64,000 nt of DNA from Prunus persica (GCF_000346465.2 NC_034013.1:15441757-15505756); one strand, 5' to 3'; positions 39,945-53,407 are shown, counted from the first letter of the stretch. The notes: generated by a model not told the origin, from the letters alone. Made by a program: numbers and translations.

Positions 39945-42222
39945 GGTGACTGATGCAACAGAACTAAATGAAATATGATTGGATTTGTCCCTGAGCTATT
40001 AACTTCGATCCTCTCCTCTTTATATGCCAATCTTAGTTGCAGACTGAAACTCAAACTCTTGGAAAGCTGTGTGGAGAAAGCTGTCACTCTCACATACTCT
40101 TGGATCTTTCTGTTCCTAGATTTATGATTGTACTACTCCACTGAATTCCACGTCACAATGACACGTAATGACAATCCTGAATTGTAGCATGTGGATGAGA
40201 CCAGTTGTTTACAGTGGACTCTCATGGCCTTTTTCATCACTAAAGATTCAACTTCAACATGTTTATGATGGGTTGATTCTGATTTGAGTAAAAAATTACA
40301 AAAAAAGTTTCCAATGATCAGGCGGCTGTGGGTTGTGGTTTATAGAAGATGATGGACCTCACCTGTAGAGTAAATTTTGGTCCAGATAATGTTGTTAGAC
40401 ATTGGCAGGCAAATCGAATATCAAGATGATAAGATCATATGCCATAACTGCATAGGTGATAAGGAGGCCAAGAGAAAAGTTCCGTTCTTCATTGTGGTTT
40501 ACTTGGCCCAACTCTGTTTCTCTTTAGCTTTTGTTAGTTTTTTGGGCCTTGGCCTCCACAACAGAGAAAAAAAAAAAGAAGAAAATATATGGACCCTCTT
40601 CAAGTGAAAAAATGTGTTCTCCTCCATTACATGCTGCGCAGAAGGTTCCTTGAGAGCCATCAGATGAAGGCTCAGACAATGGTCAATGGCCGGCAGCGGC
40701 TTCCGTCGGTGGTCGTAGTCATTTTTTCTTATTGGTTCCAGATATAAACAGAGCCATTTGAGGAATATTTGTCTTCTTTTGTTTGGTGGACTTATAGACG
40801 CACCACCGAAATGTAGGTTTTGAATCTGCTCAATGAAGAGAGAGAATTAAAACACCGTGTTGGGTACGGAATAAAGTTACAACGAGGTGGATCTTGTTGA
40901 AGAAAGTTAAAGTTATGAGACATGTTTTGTGCATCAAGTCGGATGTTTGACCAAATGTTCTTCTTCCCCGCATTATGATCAACCTTTGATTATAATTACC
41001 TACGAGTCTACGACTATTTTTGTGGAGAAATTAAGTGAGTTTATTGATCCATGCAGGTAGAAAGATTTCTTAAAATATCCCGGTGGGTTTGATGTTTGAC
41101 AATTTGACCAGGCCTAACTGGGTAGTATATTATGTCCATATTTAACAAATGAAAATGAAGACACCAATTGACATTTGAGAGCTTGCATTGCCCCACCAAC
41201 TTTTTTCCTTTTTTTATTGTTCTTTTTATTTTTTTGGGTTTGTTTATTATTATTGGACTCTGATTCAAATAAAACAATATCTAGTGGGAAGCTGTTGAGC
41301 AATTTGACTTTCAGTTTCATAATCGAAAAGAGTTTGGATCAATGAACGTACATTGTTTAGTTGTTTATTGGTTGGTTGTTCCTTCCTTCATCATGTACGC
41401 AAATCTCAGTCCATCTAGCTCATTGACTTGGAGTCTTAGATCTAACATGCATTGCTAACCACAAAAGGAATTTTAGTTTGAGGGCATTAAGAATCTACAT
41501 GATTAGTAACATGATTAGCACGACCATTGCGATACATATATTGCCTAAGACTATTTTTTTTGGACAACTTCGATGGAACGAGGGAAATTTTATTGATAAA
41601 ATAAAGAATTACAATGCAGGGGACAAAACGCATAATCCCGACTCAAAGAATCACATAATAGGGCGTCCTCATTTAGATCAGGGGCACCTCAAACTAAATA
41701 AAATTGTCCACATTATGTTTATGCATACCAAATCGAGGAAGTCGGTGTGCAACACCATTTAATGATATTATGCTTGAAGATAACAACATAAAATCAATTA
41801 TAATTAAGGACCTATTCAAGTTTTTTCTTTTTAACCAAAAAAAAAGGTTGTACAACTGATAGGATATTTACAAATATATTTTTTATATAGGATTACACTG
41901 GTCACTCGAGAAGTTTTATCAATTATTGTAACATTGTCATTGAGAGATAACTCCCTTTACAATATATGTCCTTTATACTTTTTATTTTTTTTATCTAATA
42001 AAGTTATATCGCCTTTTTATAAAAAAGGACTACACTGTCACAGTTGATATACCCACAATTAGGTATATATCGAATTTATTACAATTATATATTATCCTCA
42101 CGCATCCATTCCATACAAGCCGAGCAGTAAATTTCCTCAAATCAAGTGAATACAACTACTACAACTCAGTCAATGATTGCTAGGGATGAGGAAAGGCTGT
42201 TTGTGGCAGCTAGGGCAGTGAC
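39945..42222. other. Intergenic DNA
   Basis: Upstream side of P5C dehydrogenase, then AT-rich sequence. No gene, RNA or clear element is seen. Confidence 0.45.
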
Positions 42223-42228
42223 GTTTCA

Positions 42229-42549
42229 ATAGGGGTGGACACAATTTTGGGGAAACTCGGCCAAACTGTCTCAGTCAATTATAAAAGGGTTGGTTTGGAT
42301 TGGTTTGATAATGAGTAGTTCTTGGGTTCAAAAAATTATAAACCACTATATACGGGTTGGTACCAAAATTTAAAAGTTGGCATAATTTTGGATTAACACA
42401 ACCGAGTCACTCGATCTGATCACAAGATGGTTGAGTTGACTTAATAATAAGCGGGTCTTGGATCCAATAAATCATATAAACTACTATGTGTGAGTTGGGT
42501 TACAAGTTAAGACCAAAACCGACCCAACTCAACCCATGTCCACTCCTAG
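42229..42549. mobile_element. hAT-like MITE
   Basis: About 321 bp with termini TAGGGGTGGAC and GTCCACTCCTA, inverted with one mismatch. It is flanked on both sides by GTTTCA (42223-42228 and 42550-42555), a probable part of an 8-bp target duplication. It has no coding capacity. The termini resemble non-autonomous hAT elements common in plants. Confidence 0.75.
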
Positions 42550-42585
42550 GTTTCAGCATGTGGCATCTCATGCACATGCTGAAAC
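42550..42585. repeat. Perfect 13-bp stem-loop next to the hAT-like MITE
   Basis: GTTTCAGCATGTG and CACATGCTGAAAC enclose a 10-nt loop. The sequence left of the MITE (CAGTGACGTTTCA) resembles the continuation of the same stem, so the MITE seems to have landed in a longer palindrome. Confidence 0.8.
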
Positions 42586-42643
42586 GCTGACATTCCGTGA
42601 AGGCCTATGATTTGTTTAAGACACGAGTAAGGGAGCGACGTTA

Positions 42644-42835
42644 GTGGATGCATATGTTAAGAATTTGATTCAAGCGCTTGAGACTTCGAAAGATTTTGGT
42701 TTTTTGGTTGAAGACTGCAAGAGTCTGTTTTCTAGGTTGCAAAATATTCATATTAATTTTGTTTTTAGAGAGGCCAACATAGTGGCCCATAGATTAGCTC
42801 ACTTTGCTTTGTCGATTGAAAACACGTTTTCATAG
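42644..42835 (+). pseudogene. RNase H-like (RVT_3) remnant of a retroelement
   Basis: A short frame with DCKSLFSRLQNIHINFVFRE followed by ANIVAHRLAHFAL matches the C-terminal half of the plant RNase H-like domain found in LINE-derived genes. No reverse transcriptase is found nearby, so this is a fragment. Confidence 0.7.
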
Positions 42836-44766
42836 TATGAAAATCCTCTAGATATCATTCAAGATGTGTTAATTGAGTACCTTTTGTAATGTTTCCTTGT
42901 TGTTTGAATGCATTGATTTCTTTATATATATATATATCTGTGTGTGTGTATGGTTCTCAGTTTTGAAATTTGATCATCAAGTATAGTACACTCATTTTTC
43001 GTATAACTTTGGGGTTTTAATTAATTAATTATTGATCAAATGCGCGTACTCCAGAAACCCAAACCCCAAGTAATACTTTGATCACAATACTTGACCTGCT
43101 TAATTGTATAACCCCATCAATGCTAATATAAAAAACCAAGAATCTAGCAGAAGTCTCAAAGTTGCGAAGAATTGTTGTATATGAGTTCTCCCGCAATCCA
43201 GTTCATGCAATGCAATATATACAGGACTACAATTGAGTTGTTGTAATAAATTATTTGTTGTATGAATGCTTAAATACGTAGTGGAAACCTTTAAATAAAA
43301 TTAATTTTCCTAGACCATAGTATAGACTAAACTCATAGGCAATTGTGTTACAAGCATTATCTATCTACACGTTACACTAAAAAAATGCTTATAAACCCTA
43401 ACAAGCATGAATAAAGTACAGAACGTTGACCTATTATGATGTTAATTCCTGCCCTGTTAGCATCTCCAATCCGAGATAAGGGATTACTCCGTCAGGCGGT
43501 CTTTTTGGTCCGGAGCCGGCCGGTAATGGACTATAACTCTAAACTAAGCTATAGCAGCAGGTAATTGAAAGCTTATAACATTTTCGTACCAACTATATGA
43601 ATATATCCATCCTTTAAGTTCATATTGCTTGGTGCGTAGCATGTAACGGGAGGGGGTGCTCTATCAAGAATTATGGTTCCTTTTAATTGTTTTATGCGAG
43701 AAGAGAGAGGAGGGTAAGTTATAGTTGTTTTATGCGACGGTTTCATAGCAAATAAGTTTAACCTAAGATCAAATGATCATGCATCAAATTTTCTCATACT
43801 CGATCGAGATTGATTTGACCATCAAATGAATGTAAGTTTCAAACATATCACGTAGTGTTGTCTCCAAGTCAGGTAGGATGAGATATATAGCTTGGAATGG
43901 ACCAAGACAAATTATTAGACGTCAACGGTCTTGATCCCAAGGTTATTCTATATACCTATAGGGGCTGCCCATGGCCGAGTCTTGCGCTTACAAGTGGACT
44001 GCTTGCATTTTAAAATTACATATTTAATTTGGGCACATAGGGGTTCAAGATCAAGAGCCATCATGCTTCATTTCATATTGCTTTGTTTTTGTTGAGTAAT
44101 CTAATCAATTTCAACGGATTTGTTAATAGGATAATACAATATATTCTTCCTTCGTTTCATTTTTTTTGTCCAACAAAATTTCCCCTTAACATGTCAAAGT
44201 TTTGAAACACCTAATTTGTAATTCTTGGTAATTATCTTTCTAATTAAGAAGATAAGATAATAGCTCCTCTCCACTTAATCAGGACCTGTAATTGATATCC
44301 TGTCAAATTACAATGCACCGAAAGTGATCCCATGTTTATTTAATCTCCTTTGAAATTGTGCACAAACATTGACTCCAAATCTATCTTTGAACAATATTTA
44401 TCACCATAAATAATCTCTCTATTCATCACGCTTGATCATTTGTATAGTTTTTATAATGATTCAACTTAAATTTACCATTAAAAATGTAGGAATAATATGT
44501 TTGCATGCCGTCATTGCCATTTTTTTTAAAATACAAAGGCGAAAGAGAGTAAGGATCGAATTCTGACCGTATATATGTTCAAACTTAGCGTGTGAATTGG
44601 ATGGACAAACGCATAATTTTCGGTATATCTTGGAGAGTTCCACACCTAATTCCAATTCTAGCATGAATTAATCATCGCATTAACGTTAAAGAGGTCAAAT
44701 GCATGGACAAATGAATCCAAAAGGCAATAATTCTTGAACTGACCACAACATCTTTCCTTTCTATAA
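42836..44766. other. Intergenic DNA upstream of the WRKY gene
   Basis: AT-rich, with no gene seen. A stretch near 43970-44060 has a faint resemblance to tRNA-type promoter boxes but does not fold as a tRNA by eye. Confidence 0.45.
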
Positions 44767-44973
44767 TTGACACCCATAGTTGACCTGAATCTTATTTTTT
44801 CCTTACTAGCTACAAAACCCTAATGCCCCACCCCTAAAATAAATTTCCAGCCAATTAATTATTTGACCATGAACCAATCCCCATGTGACTTTTGCAACGT
44901 ACGAAACTTCAACTTTACATATTATACAATTTTGAATTAAGTGGGGACCGAGTTTTGCGGCTTCAAGCCTTCA

Positions 44974-45022
<49 letters not shown>

Positions 45023-45246
45023 CATGTTATCGCAAACGTTGACGTTGAATTCTTCTTTTCAATATTTTTAAACAAAATTAAAATGAATAGTTGCAGTGTG
45101 TGGGTATGTTTTCTTCATTGCTGCAATTGGAGAAGGAAGCAGTTGACATTTTGTGTGCCGTGTTTATATAATTTAGGGGATTAATTAATAAATTATATTC
45201 AGGCTATAGAGTTCGAATAATTTCAAGGTCTAAAGGGACGAGTCAA
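44767..45246. promoter_or_regulatory. W-box cluster upstream of the WRKY gene
   Basis: TTGAC cores lie at 44767, 44780 (TTGACC), 44863 (TTGACC), 45039 (TTGACG) and 45143, with a reverse core at 45242. That is six in about 480 bp, ending about 115 bp before the start codon. WRKY proteins bind TTGACC/T, so auto- or cross-regulation is plausible but not shown. Confidence 0.5.
44979..45020. repeat. (CT)n microsatellite
   Basis: About 21 CT units in the WRKY upstream region. Confidence 0.95.
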
Positions 45247-45362
45247 ATACTGCATGCCGTCTATAAAAGAAGAAGAGCAATTGAGGAGGCCCGCAGAATC
45301 GAGTTACCCAAAAGAAGGATAGACAGAAAAAGCAAAAAGGAGAGAGAGAACTGAAGAAAGCT

Positions 45363-48300
45363 ATGGAGGCTGCTCTGGGAAAGTCCAATCCTCATGGAGG
45401 ATCAGAAAAGGAAGAGAAGAGACTGGTACTTGAATCTAGCAGTCTTGCAGATCATGATGATCAAGAAGCTGCTGGTAGCAAAGAAGATACTCTTCTCAAA
45501 GTAAGTCATATTTGTTTCTAATTTTTTGTTCGAAATCAATATTCAGAAAAATAATACATGATGAAACTCCTAATTACATGTGGATATCATTAACCTTGTG
45601 ATTAATTTATGCGTTGAGTACCCACAAAAGTAAAAATTCTATAAATTTTGAAAGATCACTTGTTTTAGATAACTAATATTATTAGTTTGATGAAAATAAG
45701 GTGCCTATCCATGGCTTGCTCAGCTGCTTTTATCCTCATCCTTTGACCAAATTAAGTTATAAATTAATATATTCTTTATGAAATTTTTGAGTCAAAGGCG
45801 ATAGATTTTTATTGATGTATAGGTTGAAACAAGTACAAAAATCGGGCTTTAACCTAGCGTTTTATTCTTCATGAAATTTTGTAAGTACTTAATTGCAAGC
45901 TAATTAACAATTATTTCTCTTTTAATGATATGAAATTTACAGGTTGGAAATGGAGGATCATGCCAGGAAAATAACGAAATGAAATCATCCTCACCTACAC
46001 AGAAAGATTTGAGTAGCAGCAAGCAGGTATTAGAAACTGAAGCCTTTCCAAGCAAGAAAATATTTCCCCTTTCTTAAAATAAACAGTTTTTGAATGTTAG
46101 CTGACTGATCTATATATTTTTCTAGTTCGTTTGGATTTCAAGTAATTTTGCATATAAAAACAAATACATATCTCAAAATATCTATCATTACTAATGGAGA
46201 TTTGAAACCATCTCAATCACTGATTTGATATTTCTTCCCAAGTTTGTCATCCCACTGAAACGTCAACGTAAAATTATGAATATGATTCCCAAAAAGGTTA
46301 AGATCATAATTTGAAAGGTATAATATTCATGAGCAGATAAATATTTTCATTATTAGAGGACCTAAAGTTAGGGCAGAAACCAGAGAGCTGTATATGTGAT
46401 GTTTGGCAATTTAGCTAGTGGTTTGAACTTGCATGACTTGTTACATGGCTGCCTATGAGCTAAGCTTTTGTCTTTGCTAAACCTTTAATTTGATTAGGAA
46501 GACCAACTAACTATTCGTTTAATGATACTTCTCTTTCCAATGCTAAAAGAGATTCCAAGTTTGAATATTACGACATACTAATCATGCTGAATTGAACAGA
46601 TATCAACGACGAGTAATACGAAGGTGGAACCTGATCATTCAATGGCATCTACTTCATCAAGTCGAAAGGAACAGGATTATCAGCTTGAATCTGCTAGAGC
46701 TGAAATGGGTGAGGTTAGAGAAGAGAATCAAAGGCTGAAGAAGTACTTAGATCGGATAACAGACGAGTACCAGACACTTCAAATGCAGTTGTATGACATT
46801 CAAGAAAAAGCAAACAAGTCCAAGGATGTTACAATTGCTAGTCCTAACAATATTTATAACCATCAAGACGACGAATCCGAGATGGTCTCACTCAGCCTTG
46901 GATCGTTTTCTAGCAGACCCAAAAAGGATGAAAAGAACAAAAACCGTAGTACTAGTAGTCAAGGGAAAGAAAATGAGTCAGATAGAGAAAGCTTGTCTTT
47001 GGGGCTAGACTGCAAATATGAAGCACCTAAATCAAGTGCTACAACTACTGAAGTGCCCTTATCGAATTCAAGCCCTGCAAGCAGCCTTGAAGAGGTGCCC
47101 AAGGAAGAAGCAGGTCAGACCTGGCCACCTAAGAAAGTTCTCAAGACAGCGAGAAGTGCAGAAGATGAAGTTGCCCAACAGAACCCAGTGAAGAAAGCTA
47201 GGGTTTCAGTGAGAGCCAGATGTGACACCCCAACGGTTAGTCTACATGCAAAAATGAAATTAATTAAAGATATAGCTACTAGATGTAGCCAGGCATGAGA
47301 TTTTACTAACAAAATATAATGTATTTGGACACAGATGAATGATGGATGCCAGTGGAGGAAATATGGACAGAAGATTGCAAAAGGAAATCCATGCCCCCGT
47401 GCATACTACCGTTGCACCATTGCACCATCGTGTCCAGTACGGAAACAGGTGAATATATATATGCGCCTTAGGTGACAATGAACACATCATCTGTCACATA
47501 ATATGATGCACCATGTAGTTTAAAAATATTTTGTATATATGTTAATTTTTTTGGCTTGTAATTAATTTCAGGTACAAAGATGTGCGGAGGACATGTCCAT
47601 CTTAATCACTACATATGAAGGAACACACAATCACCCACTTCCTATGTCAGCCACAGCTATGGCTTCCACCACCTCTGCAGCTGCTTCCATGCTATTATCC
47701 GGCTCATCATCGTCAGCCCGGTCTGGCCTGAACCCATCCGTTGGGGCCGCCACAACTGCTGCTCACGATCTTCACGGATACAATTTCTATCTCTCTGATA
47801 ACTCAAAATCCAGATTCTTCATACCCAACTCTTCATTGTCATCTTCTCTTCCAACAATCACCTTAGACCTCACTTCAAATCCACCACCACCATCATCATC
47901 CTCTAATCCCTTGTCCCATTTCAATAAATTTTCTTCTTCATCAAATTCTTCTCACCAACTATACCCTCCCACAAGCCTCAACTTTGGTTCTAATTCTGAA
48001 TCCAATACCAACATGTCATGGAGCAATGGGTTCCTTTCCTATGGGGCTCAATTACCACCACACAATATCAACAACAAGAACCAAATTGGATCACTAAGTA
48101 GTCATGGAATTAGGCAACAGCAGCAGCCTCTACAAAACAATATATACCAAAACTACATGCACAAGAATAATCTTAACCCTACTCCTCCTCCTCATCCTTC
48201 TCAAGGAGCATCTCCACATCAGTTTCAACCAGACCCCATTGCTGCTGCAACCAAGGCAATCACAGCTGACCCAAGTTTCCAATCTGCCTTAGCAGCTGCA

Positions 48301-48651
48301 CTTTCTTCAATCATTGGCAGCAACAGTAATGTTGGGACAGGTGGCACTACTGGAATGCTAGGCAACAACAACAATCAGGCTGGGGGTGGTGACAATATCA
48401 ATATGGCTCAGAAATTCAAATGGGGTGACCAATTTGCAGGAAGTACAACTACTTCTTCTTCTCCATACCTCCAAACGCAGATAGGGAACAATAGTACCAT
48501 TGGATGTGCATCAAGCTATTTGAACAAAACGACTTCTGCGAATTCGCAGCCCGGGAGCTTGATGTTTCTGCCACCTTCATTGCCATTTGCAAGTGCCCCC
48601 AAGAGCGCATCTACGTCTCCTGGTGACACTAGAGATCACAAAAGTTTATAG
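45363..48651 (+). CDS. WRKY transcription factor, group IIb (WRKY72/61 clade)
   Basis: Five exons: 45363-45500, 45943-46026, 46600-47235, 47335-47448, 47572-48651, giving 683 aa. A coiled-coil/leucine zipper lies around residues 100-145 ([20 protein letters not shown]). A basic cluster, [10 protein letters not shown], precedes the DNA-binding domain. WRKYGQK is at residues 293-299, and the zinc ligands are C313, C319, H343 and H345 (C-x5-C-x23-H-x-H). The domain is split by an intron after VRKQ, the V-type position typical of groups IIa and IIb. [20 protein letters not shown] follows, as in group IIb. The C-terminal half is Ser/Asn/Gln-rich and also contains [14 protein letters not shown], typical of this clade. 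WRKY72-type factors act in defence in other plants; the role here is inference. Its 3' flank forms the start of the downstream tandem duplication. Confidence 0.94.
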
Positions 48652-48769
48652 TTTTTTTTGGAATATATATCTGTTAATTTGTAATCAAGCAAGAGTAGGC
48701 AATTAATTCAACCAAGACAATTAAACTGAGTTTGATTTTGTGTATTATTAGATTTTTTTTTTTTTTTTT

Positions 48770-51700
48770 GTTCTTCTAAGTATACAGTTGTCATGGTATG
48801 TGTTGTAAATTGTAATTTCCATCTAGGACGTGGATGTATGTGGAAAGGATTGACCATGGATTAGCTGACATAAGCTTTGATGTTTAAAGTATGCTTTAAC
48901 TCTTAATCACTTTGTTAACGTCCTTAATAAAAACACTGCATTGATCCTGCAGCGGTCATTTTCAGTGACACTGAATTGCCGACCATTTTATATTCTTTAG
49001 CCATAGAGACAAAATTTATGGACCCCTCCCCCCACACTCCATATTGTAGTCAAAGTACGTCAAATACTACTCTCTAAATTATTGTTCGTAGGCTCCTTCT
49101 AAAATTTACCATCCTCATCCAATTATTAGGTCACAATTTAATCGATCAATATGCTCTGCGGGCCCAGGATCAATGTATCTACTTGTAAAAGCCAAACCAA
49201 GGCCCCCTTTAAGTTCCTTTCCTGATGCTCTGCTTAGTTTTTTCCAGCTAGCTCATGAAATATATTCTGCAAATAAGGAGACAAAAAGGGAGCATCATGA
49301 AATGACAACAAGGGCTATATGGTTGGTATGTCATGAATACACTGATTATAATTTGTAAAGAGTAAACTATGAAAACGAGTGATTATCAATTGTAATATGT
49401 AGGAGTTTTGTAATCACACATACATTAATAATAAACAATTGTTCATGTACGCACGCGTATTGTAATACATGAGATATAACTTCATTTATAAGCTCTTATA
49501 ATCATCTTTATTCTCAATATTATAAAAAATTTAAGAGTATTATTAAAGTCACCCATTTCAAGGTCTTACATTTGGTAATTTGACAACTCAAGATGGACAT
49601 GGTAGCTTTTGAATCTCTCAAGAGAATGAAAAACCATAAAAAGGAAAAAGGAGAAAGAAAAAAGAAAAAAGAAAAAGGTGGAGAGAAAATTCCCTCCGTT
49701 CACTTTTTATAGGAGAATATATCAGAAAGAGAAGGCAAGTAGGCAAGTAGGGGGGGTCTGTGCTGAGTAGACCGACCCCAACCACATCCCAAAATTCCTA
49801 CGTTCACATTCACTTGATAATTCTGGTATAAGCTAATTTACAAAACAACCTCCACCCTTCTCTCTCTCTCTGTCTCTCTCAGTAGTTCTGTGTTCCTCTC
49901 CTCCCAGACCTAATGGCTTCGATCTGATTAAACCCACCTCCAAATCCCCTTCCTTGATCACCCTCTTCACCAACCCAATTCTGAACCTGTTCAGATCGAG
50001 ACCTCTTGGAGAATCGGAGCTGCAGGTGAGAAAATTTTCCCCAAATTATCTTCAATTTCTTTTGTTCTTATTCATTTCCAAGTTTAATTTTAGAATTGGT
50101 TGTTATTTTAGGCGGGTAACGAACCTATAATCAGAAAGATCCGAATTTTTGTCTGGATGGGGTCAAGTGCCTAGCTTTATTAGCTTTGTAGTCAATTGGG
50201 TATTTGTAGTCCAAATATGAATTAGGGTTTTGTTTCTTTGGTTCAAATTAGTGAAGAGAATATGCTTCTTTTCGTTATCATGGATACAGTAGCTCTAAAC
50301 ACCTAAAAAGTTGCTTAATTGAAGTGAAATTTCCAGTTTTTGGGCTTACTTTCAGGTCCTGAGCTTTGTTTTTGTGTATATTTAACTCAGCTAAAGCTAT
50401 CCTAGCTGGTAATTTGTAGTATTTGTATTGATGATTCTATTTCTTCATGACTATGTATCTTACCCGTTGCCCAAATTGCTTGCCCCAATTTGTTATACAT
50501 TCAATTTGGTGTAGAAATGTTTTCCTTTTACTTTTTTGGTAGGCATTGGAAACATGCAATGGGATTCACCTCCAATGCACGGTTAATCTTAAAAGACATA
50601 TTGAATTGGGTTGATGTTTATTGGTTGTTGGTTGCTGTGATGTGTAGGTGGTAGCAAACTAGCAATGTCGACTCCTGCGAGGAAGAGGCTGATGAGAGAC
50701 TTCAAGAGGCTGCAACAAGACCCACCTGCAGGGATTAGTGGGGCGCCCCAAGATAACAATATAATGCTGTGGAATGCTGTTATATTTGGGTATGTTGGAA
50801 AAATGAAATGCATAAAAAGAAATTACTATAGTGTTCTCTTTGTTATGCAACATTAATATTCATTTTTCGTTTCTTGTCTGGTTTGGATTGCAGTCCAGAT
50901 GATACCCCTTGGGATGGAGGTTAGTTAATCCTTGTACTGAAGCTTTTGATTATGTTAATGTTTTTCAGACGTGGGATATTCTAATGTTTTTCAGACGTGG
51001 GATATTCTGATCTAAGTTTTACATTCTAGGATGAAGATGAACCGCATGTACAGTAGTTATGTTATCCCTTTCTTTTGTAAAGGATTTTATGTCTTCTTCT
51101 TGACGAAATAATTAGATTGCGGTCTGATGGATTCCTTATTTCACTAAGTTCCTAAAATTTTCGTACTTTCTAATACTAAATTCTGAAAACCAGAACCTGA
51201 ATATTGAGTAAATAACTAAAAGCTTTCCTCCTTTGTTTCTGTCATGTCTTTTGCCCATTGATGTGACCATGGTATGCATGTTTCTGTTAAATAACCTTAA
51301 CTTTGTTAGTATCTACATTTAAGAACTCTCTGTTGGAGTAATACAGGCACGTTTAAGTTGACCCTTCAGTTTACAGAGGATTACCCAAACAAACCACCGA
51401 CAGTCCGATTTGTTTCTCGAATGTTTCATCCAAATAGTAAGTTGGATTATACATGTCTTGACATCACAATTTTCTGCATGTTAAGCATTTCTCCTCTGGT
51501 TTCTGAATTCAATTTTTCTTTCAAATTTGGTCAGTTTATGCAGATGGAAGTATTTGTTTGGATATTTTACAGAATCAGTGGAGTCCTATATATGATGTGG
51601 CAGCTATACTCACATCTATTCAGGTAGGATTGAATTGTGTGGATAGGATTTTTGTTCCTTGCTTATATTTATGAATTTTCATAGCATGTAGCAAAGGTGT

Positions 51701-52283
51701 GTCGCCTATAGCATACATTTGACTTAGAACTTAAAGAAACATCGTATTGGGGAGGTTAAAGTTTTGCTTCTACACCTTAGGGTCTTAAGGAAGGCTAGTA
51801 CGTTTATCTTTATTCCAGTACAGTGTGGAGTTTTATATATCTATACGACAAATGTAGCTGCACATGCCAATGAAGGCATGTAGGTATTTCGATGTAGACC
51901 AACTATGAATGGAAATAGTGATGTATGTGTTGAGAAACTTTTAGTGTGCTAAACACCAACAATCTGAGAAGACCCTAACATCTACCATTTTCTTATTGCA
52001 GTCACTACTATGTGATCCCAACCCAAACTCTCCTGCTAATTCAGAAGCTGCTCGCATGTTTAGCGAGAACAAGCGTGAGTACAACCGAAGAGTGAGAGAA
52101 ATCGTGGAACAGAGTTGGACAGCAGACTAACTCCTTCACATGGGAGCTTGTAGGACAGTCGGAATTTGTTCAAAGGCATTTTATAAGTAGCATTTCTAGC
52201 TACTGCGAGAATCGTTATGCCAACTTATCAACATTTATCCTGTATTTCAATGTTTTATTCCCAAATTATGACGCTTAGGATTT
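48770..52283. repeat. Tandem duplication, copy 1 (WRKY 3' flank plus E2 gene)
   Basis: A direct repeat of about 3.5 kb, from GTTCTTC in the WRKY 3' flank to just past the E2 stop, followed immediately by copy 2. Similarity is high throughout, including introns and the intergenic part. Confidence 0.93.
50665..52130 (+). CDS. UBC2: Ubiquitin-conjugating enzyme E2, RAD6/UBC2 type, copy 1
   Basis: Five coding exons: 50665-50789, 50894-50919, 51347-51436, 51535-51623, 52002-52130, giving 152 aa, the usual RAD6 length. It starts [20 protein letters not shown]. The active-site cysteine is in [15 protein letters not shown], and the C-terminus is VEQSWTAD, without an acidic tail, as in plant UBC1/2/3. 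The family ubiquitinates histone H2B and acts in post-replication repair. A leader intron runs from 50026 to 50647, starting GTGAGAAAAT. All introns are GT-AG. UBC1, UBC2 and UBC3 are nearly identical, so the exact symbol is uncertain. Confidence 0.95.
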
Positions 52284-53198
52284 GTTCTTCGAAGTATACA
52301 GTTGTGATGGTATATGTTGTAAATTGTAATTTCCATCAAGGACGTTGATGTATGTGGAAAGGATTGACCATGGATTAGCTGACATAAGCTTTGATGTTTA
52401 AGTATGCTTTAACTCTTAATCACTTTGTTAACGTCCATAATAAAAACACTGCATTGATCCTGCAGTGGTCATTTTCAGTGACACTGAATTGCCGACCATT
52501 TTATATTCTTTAGCTATAGAGACAAAATTTATGGACCCACCCCACTCCATATTGTAGTCAAAGTACGTCAAATACTACTCTCTAAATTATTGTTCGTAGG
52601 CTCCGTCTAAAATTTACCATCCTCATCCAATTATTAGGTCACAATATAATCGATCAATATGCTTTGCGGGCCCCAGGATCAATGTATCCACTTGTAAAAG
52701 CCAAACCAAGCCCCCCTTAAGTTCCTTTCCTGATGCTCTGTATAGTTTTTTCCAGCTAGCTCATGAAATATATTCTGTAAATAAGGAGACAAAAAGGGAG
52801 CATCATGAAATGGCAACAAGGGCTATATGGTTGGTATGTCATGAATACACTGTGATTATAATTTGTAAAGAGTAAACTATGAAAACGAGTGATTATCAAT
52901 TGTTAATATGTAGGTGTTTTGTAAATAATAAACAATCGTTCATGCACGCACGCGTACTGTAATATATGAGATATAACTTCATTTATAAGCTCTTATAATT
53001 CTCTTTATTCTCAATATTATAAAAAATTTAAGAGTATTATTAAAGTCACCCATTTCAAGGTCTTATATTTTGTAATTTGACAACTCAAAGATGGACATGG
53101 TAGTTTTGAATCTCTCAAGAGAATGAAAAACCATAAAAAGAAAAAAAGGACAAAGAAAAAAGAAAAAGGTGGAGAGAAAATTCCCTCCATTCACTTTT

Positions 53199-53407
53199 GG
53201 GAGATTTTGGAAAAGACCAAAAGGGAGTGAAATTTTTTAAAAGAAGCCAAAATGGACAAAATTGCCCTTCTTTATTTTTGGATTTCATAAAGAATCTTTT
53301 ACATTTGCATGTTTTTGTTTTGAAAGTTGAGAGGTTTTTTTGTCTTTTTTGAAAAAATTTTGGCTTTTTTCAAAAGTAAAAAAAATTTTGTGGCTAAATT
53401 CTAAATT
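53199..53407. mobile_element. Insertion of about 209 bp present only in duplication copy 2
   Basis: Copy 1 reads CACTTTTTATAGGAGAATAT at this point (49701-49720). Copy 2 has extra AT-rich sequence between CACTTTT and TAGGAG. It contains partly inverted motifs, AAAAGAAGCCAAAAT on the left and ATTTTGGCTTTTTT on the right. This suggests a degenerate MITE, but no clean target duplication is seen. Loss from copy 1 is the alternative. Confidence 0.6.

Noticed and set aside
41478..41762. A 94-residue frame near 41.5 kb
   Set aside because: AT-rich intergenic DNA with no recognisable domain or splice structure.
43965..44060. tRNA or SINE with A-box-like TGGCCGAGT and B-box-like GGTTCAAGAT
   Set aside because: The box spacing is long, the B box departs from consensus, and no cloverleaf or A-rich tail is evident.
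51358..51627. An 89-residue frame at the E2 locus (and its twin at 55091-55360)
   Set aside because: It is the third E2 exon read through its donor into the intron. Splicing at 51436 (55169) restores the RAD6 sequence.
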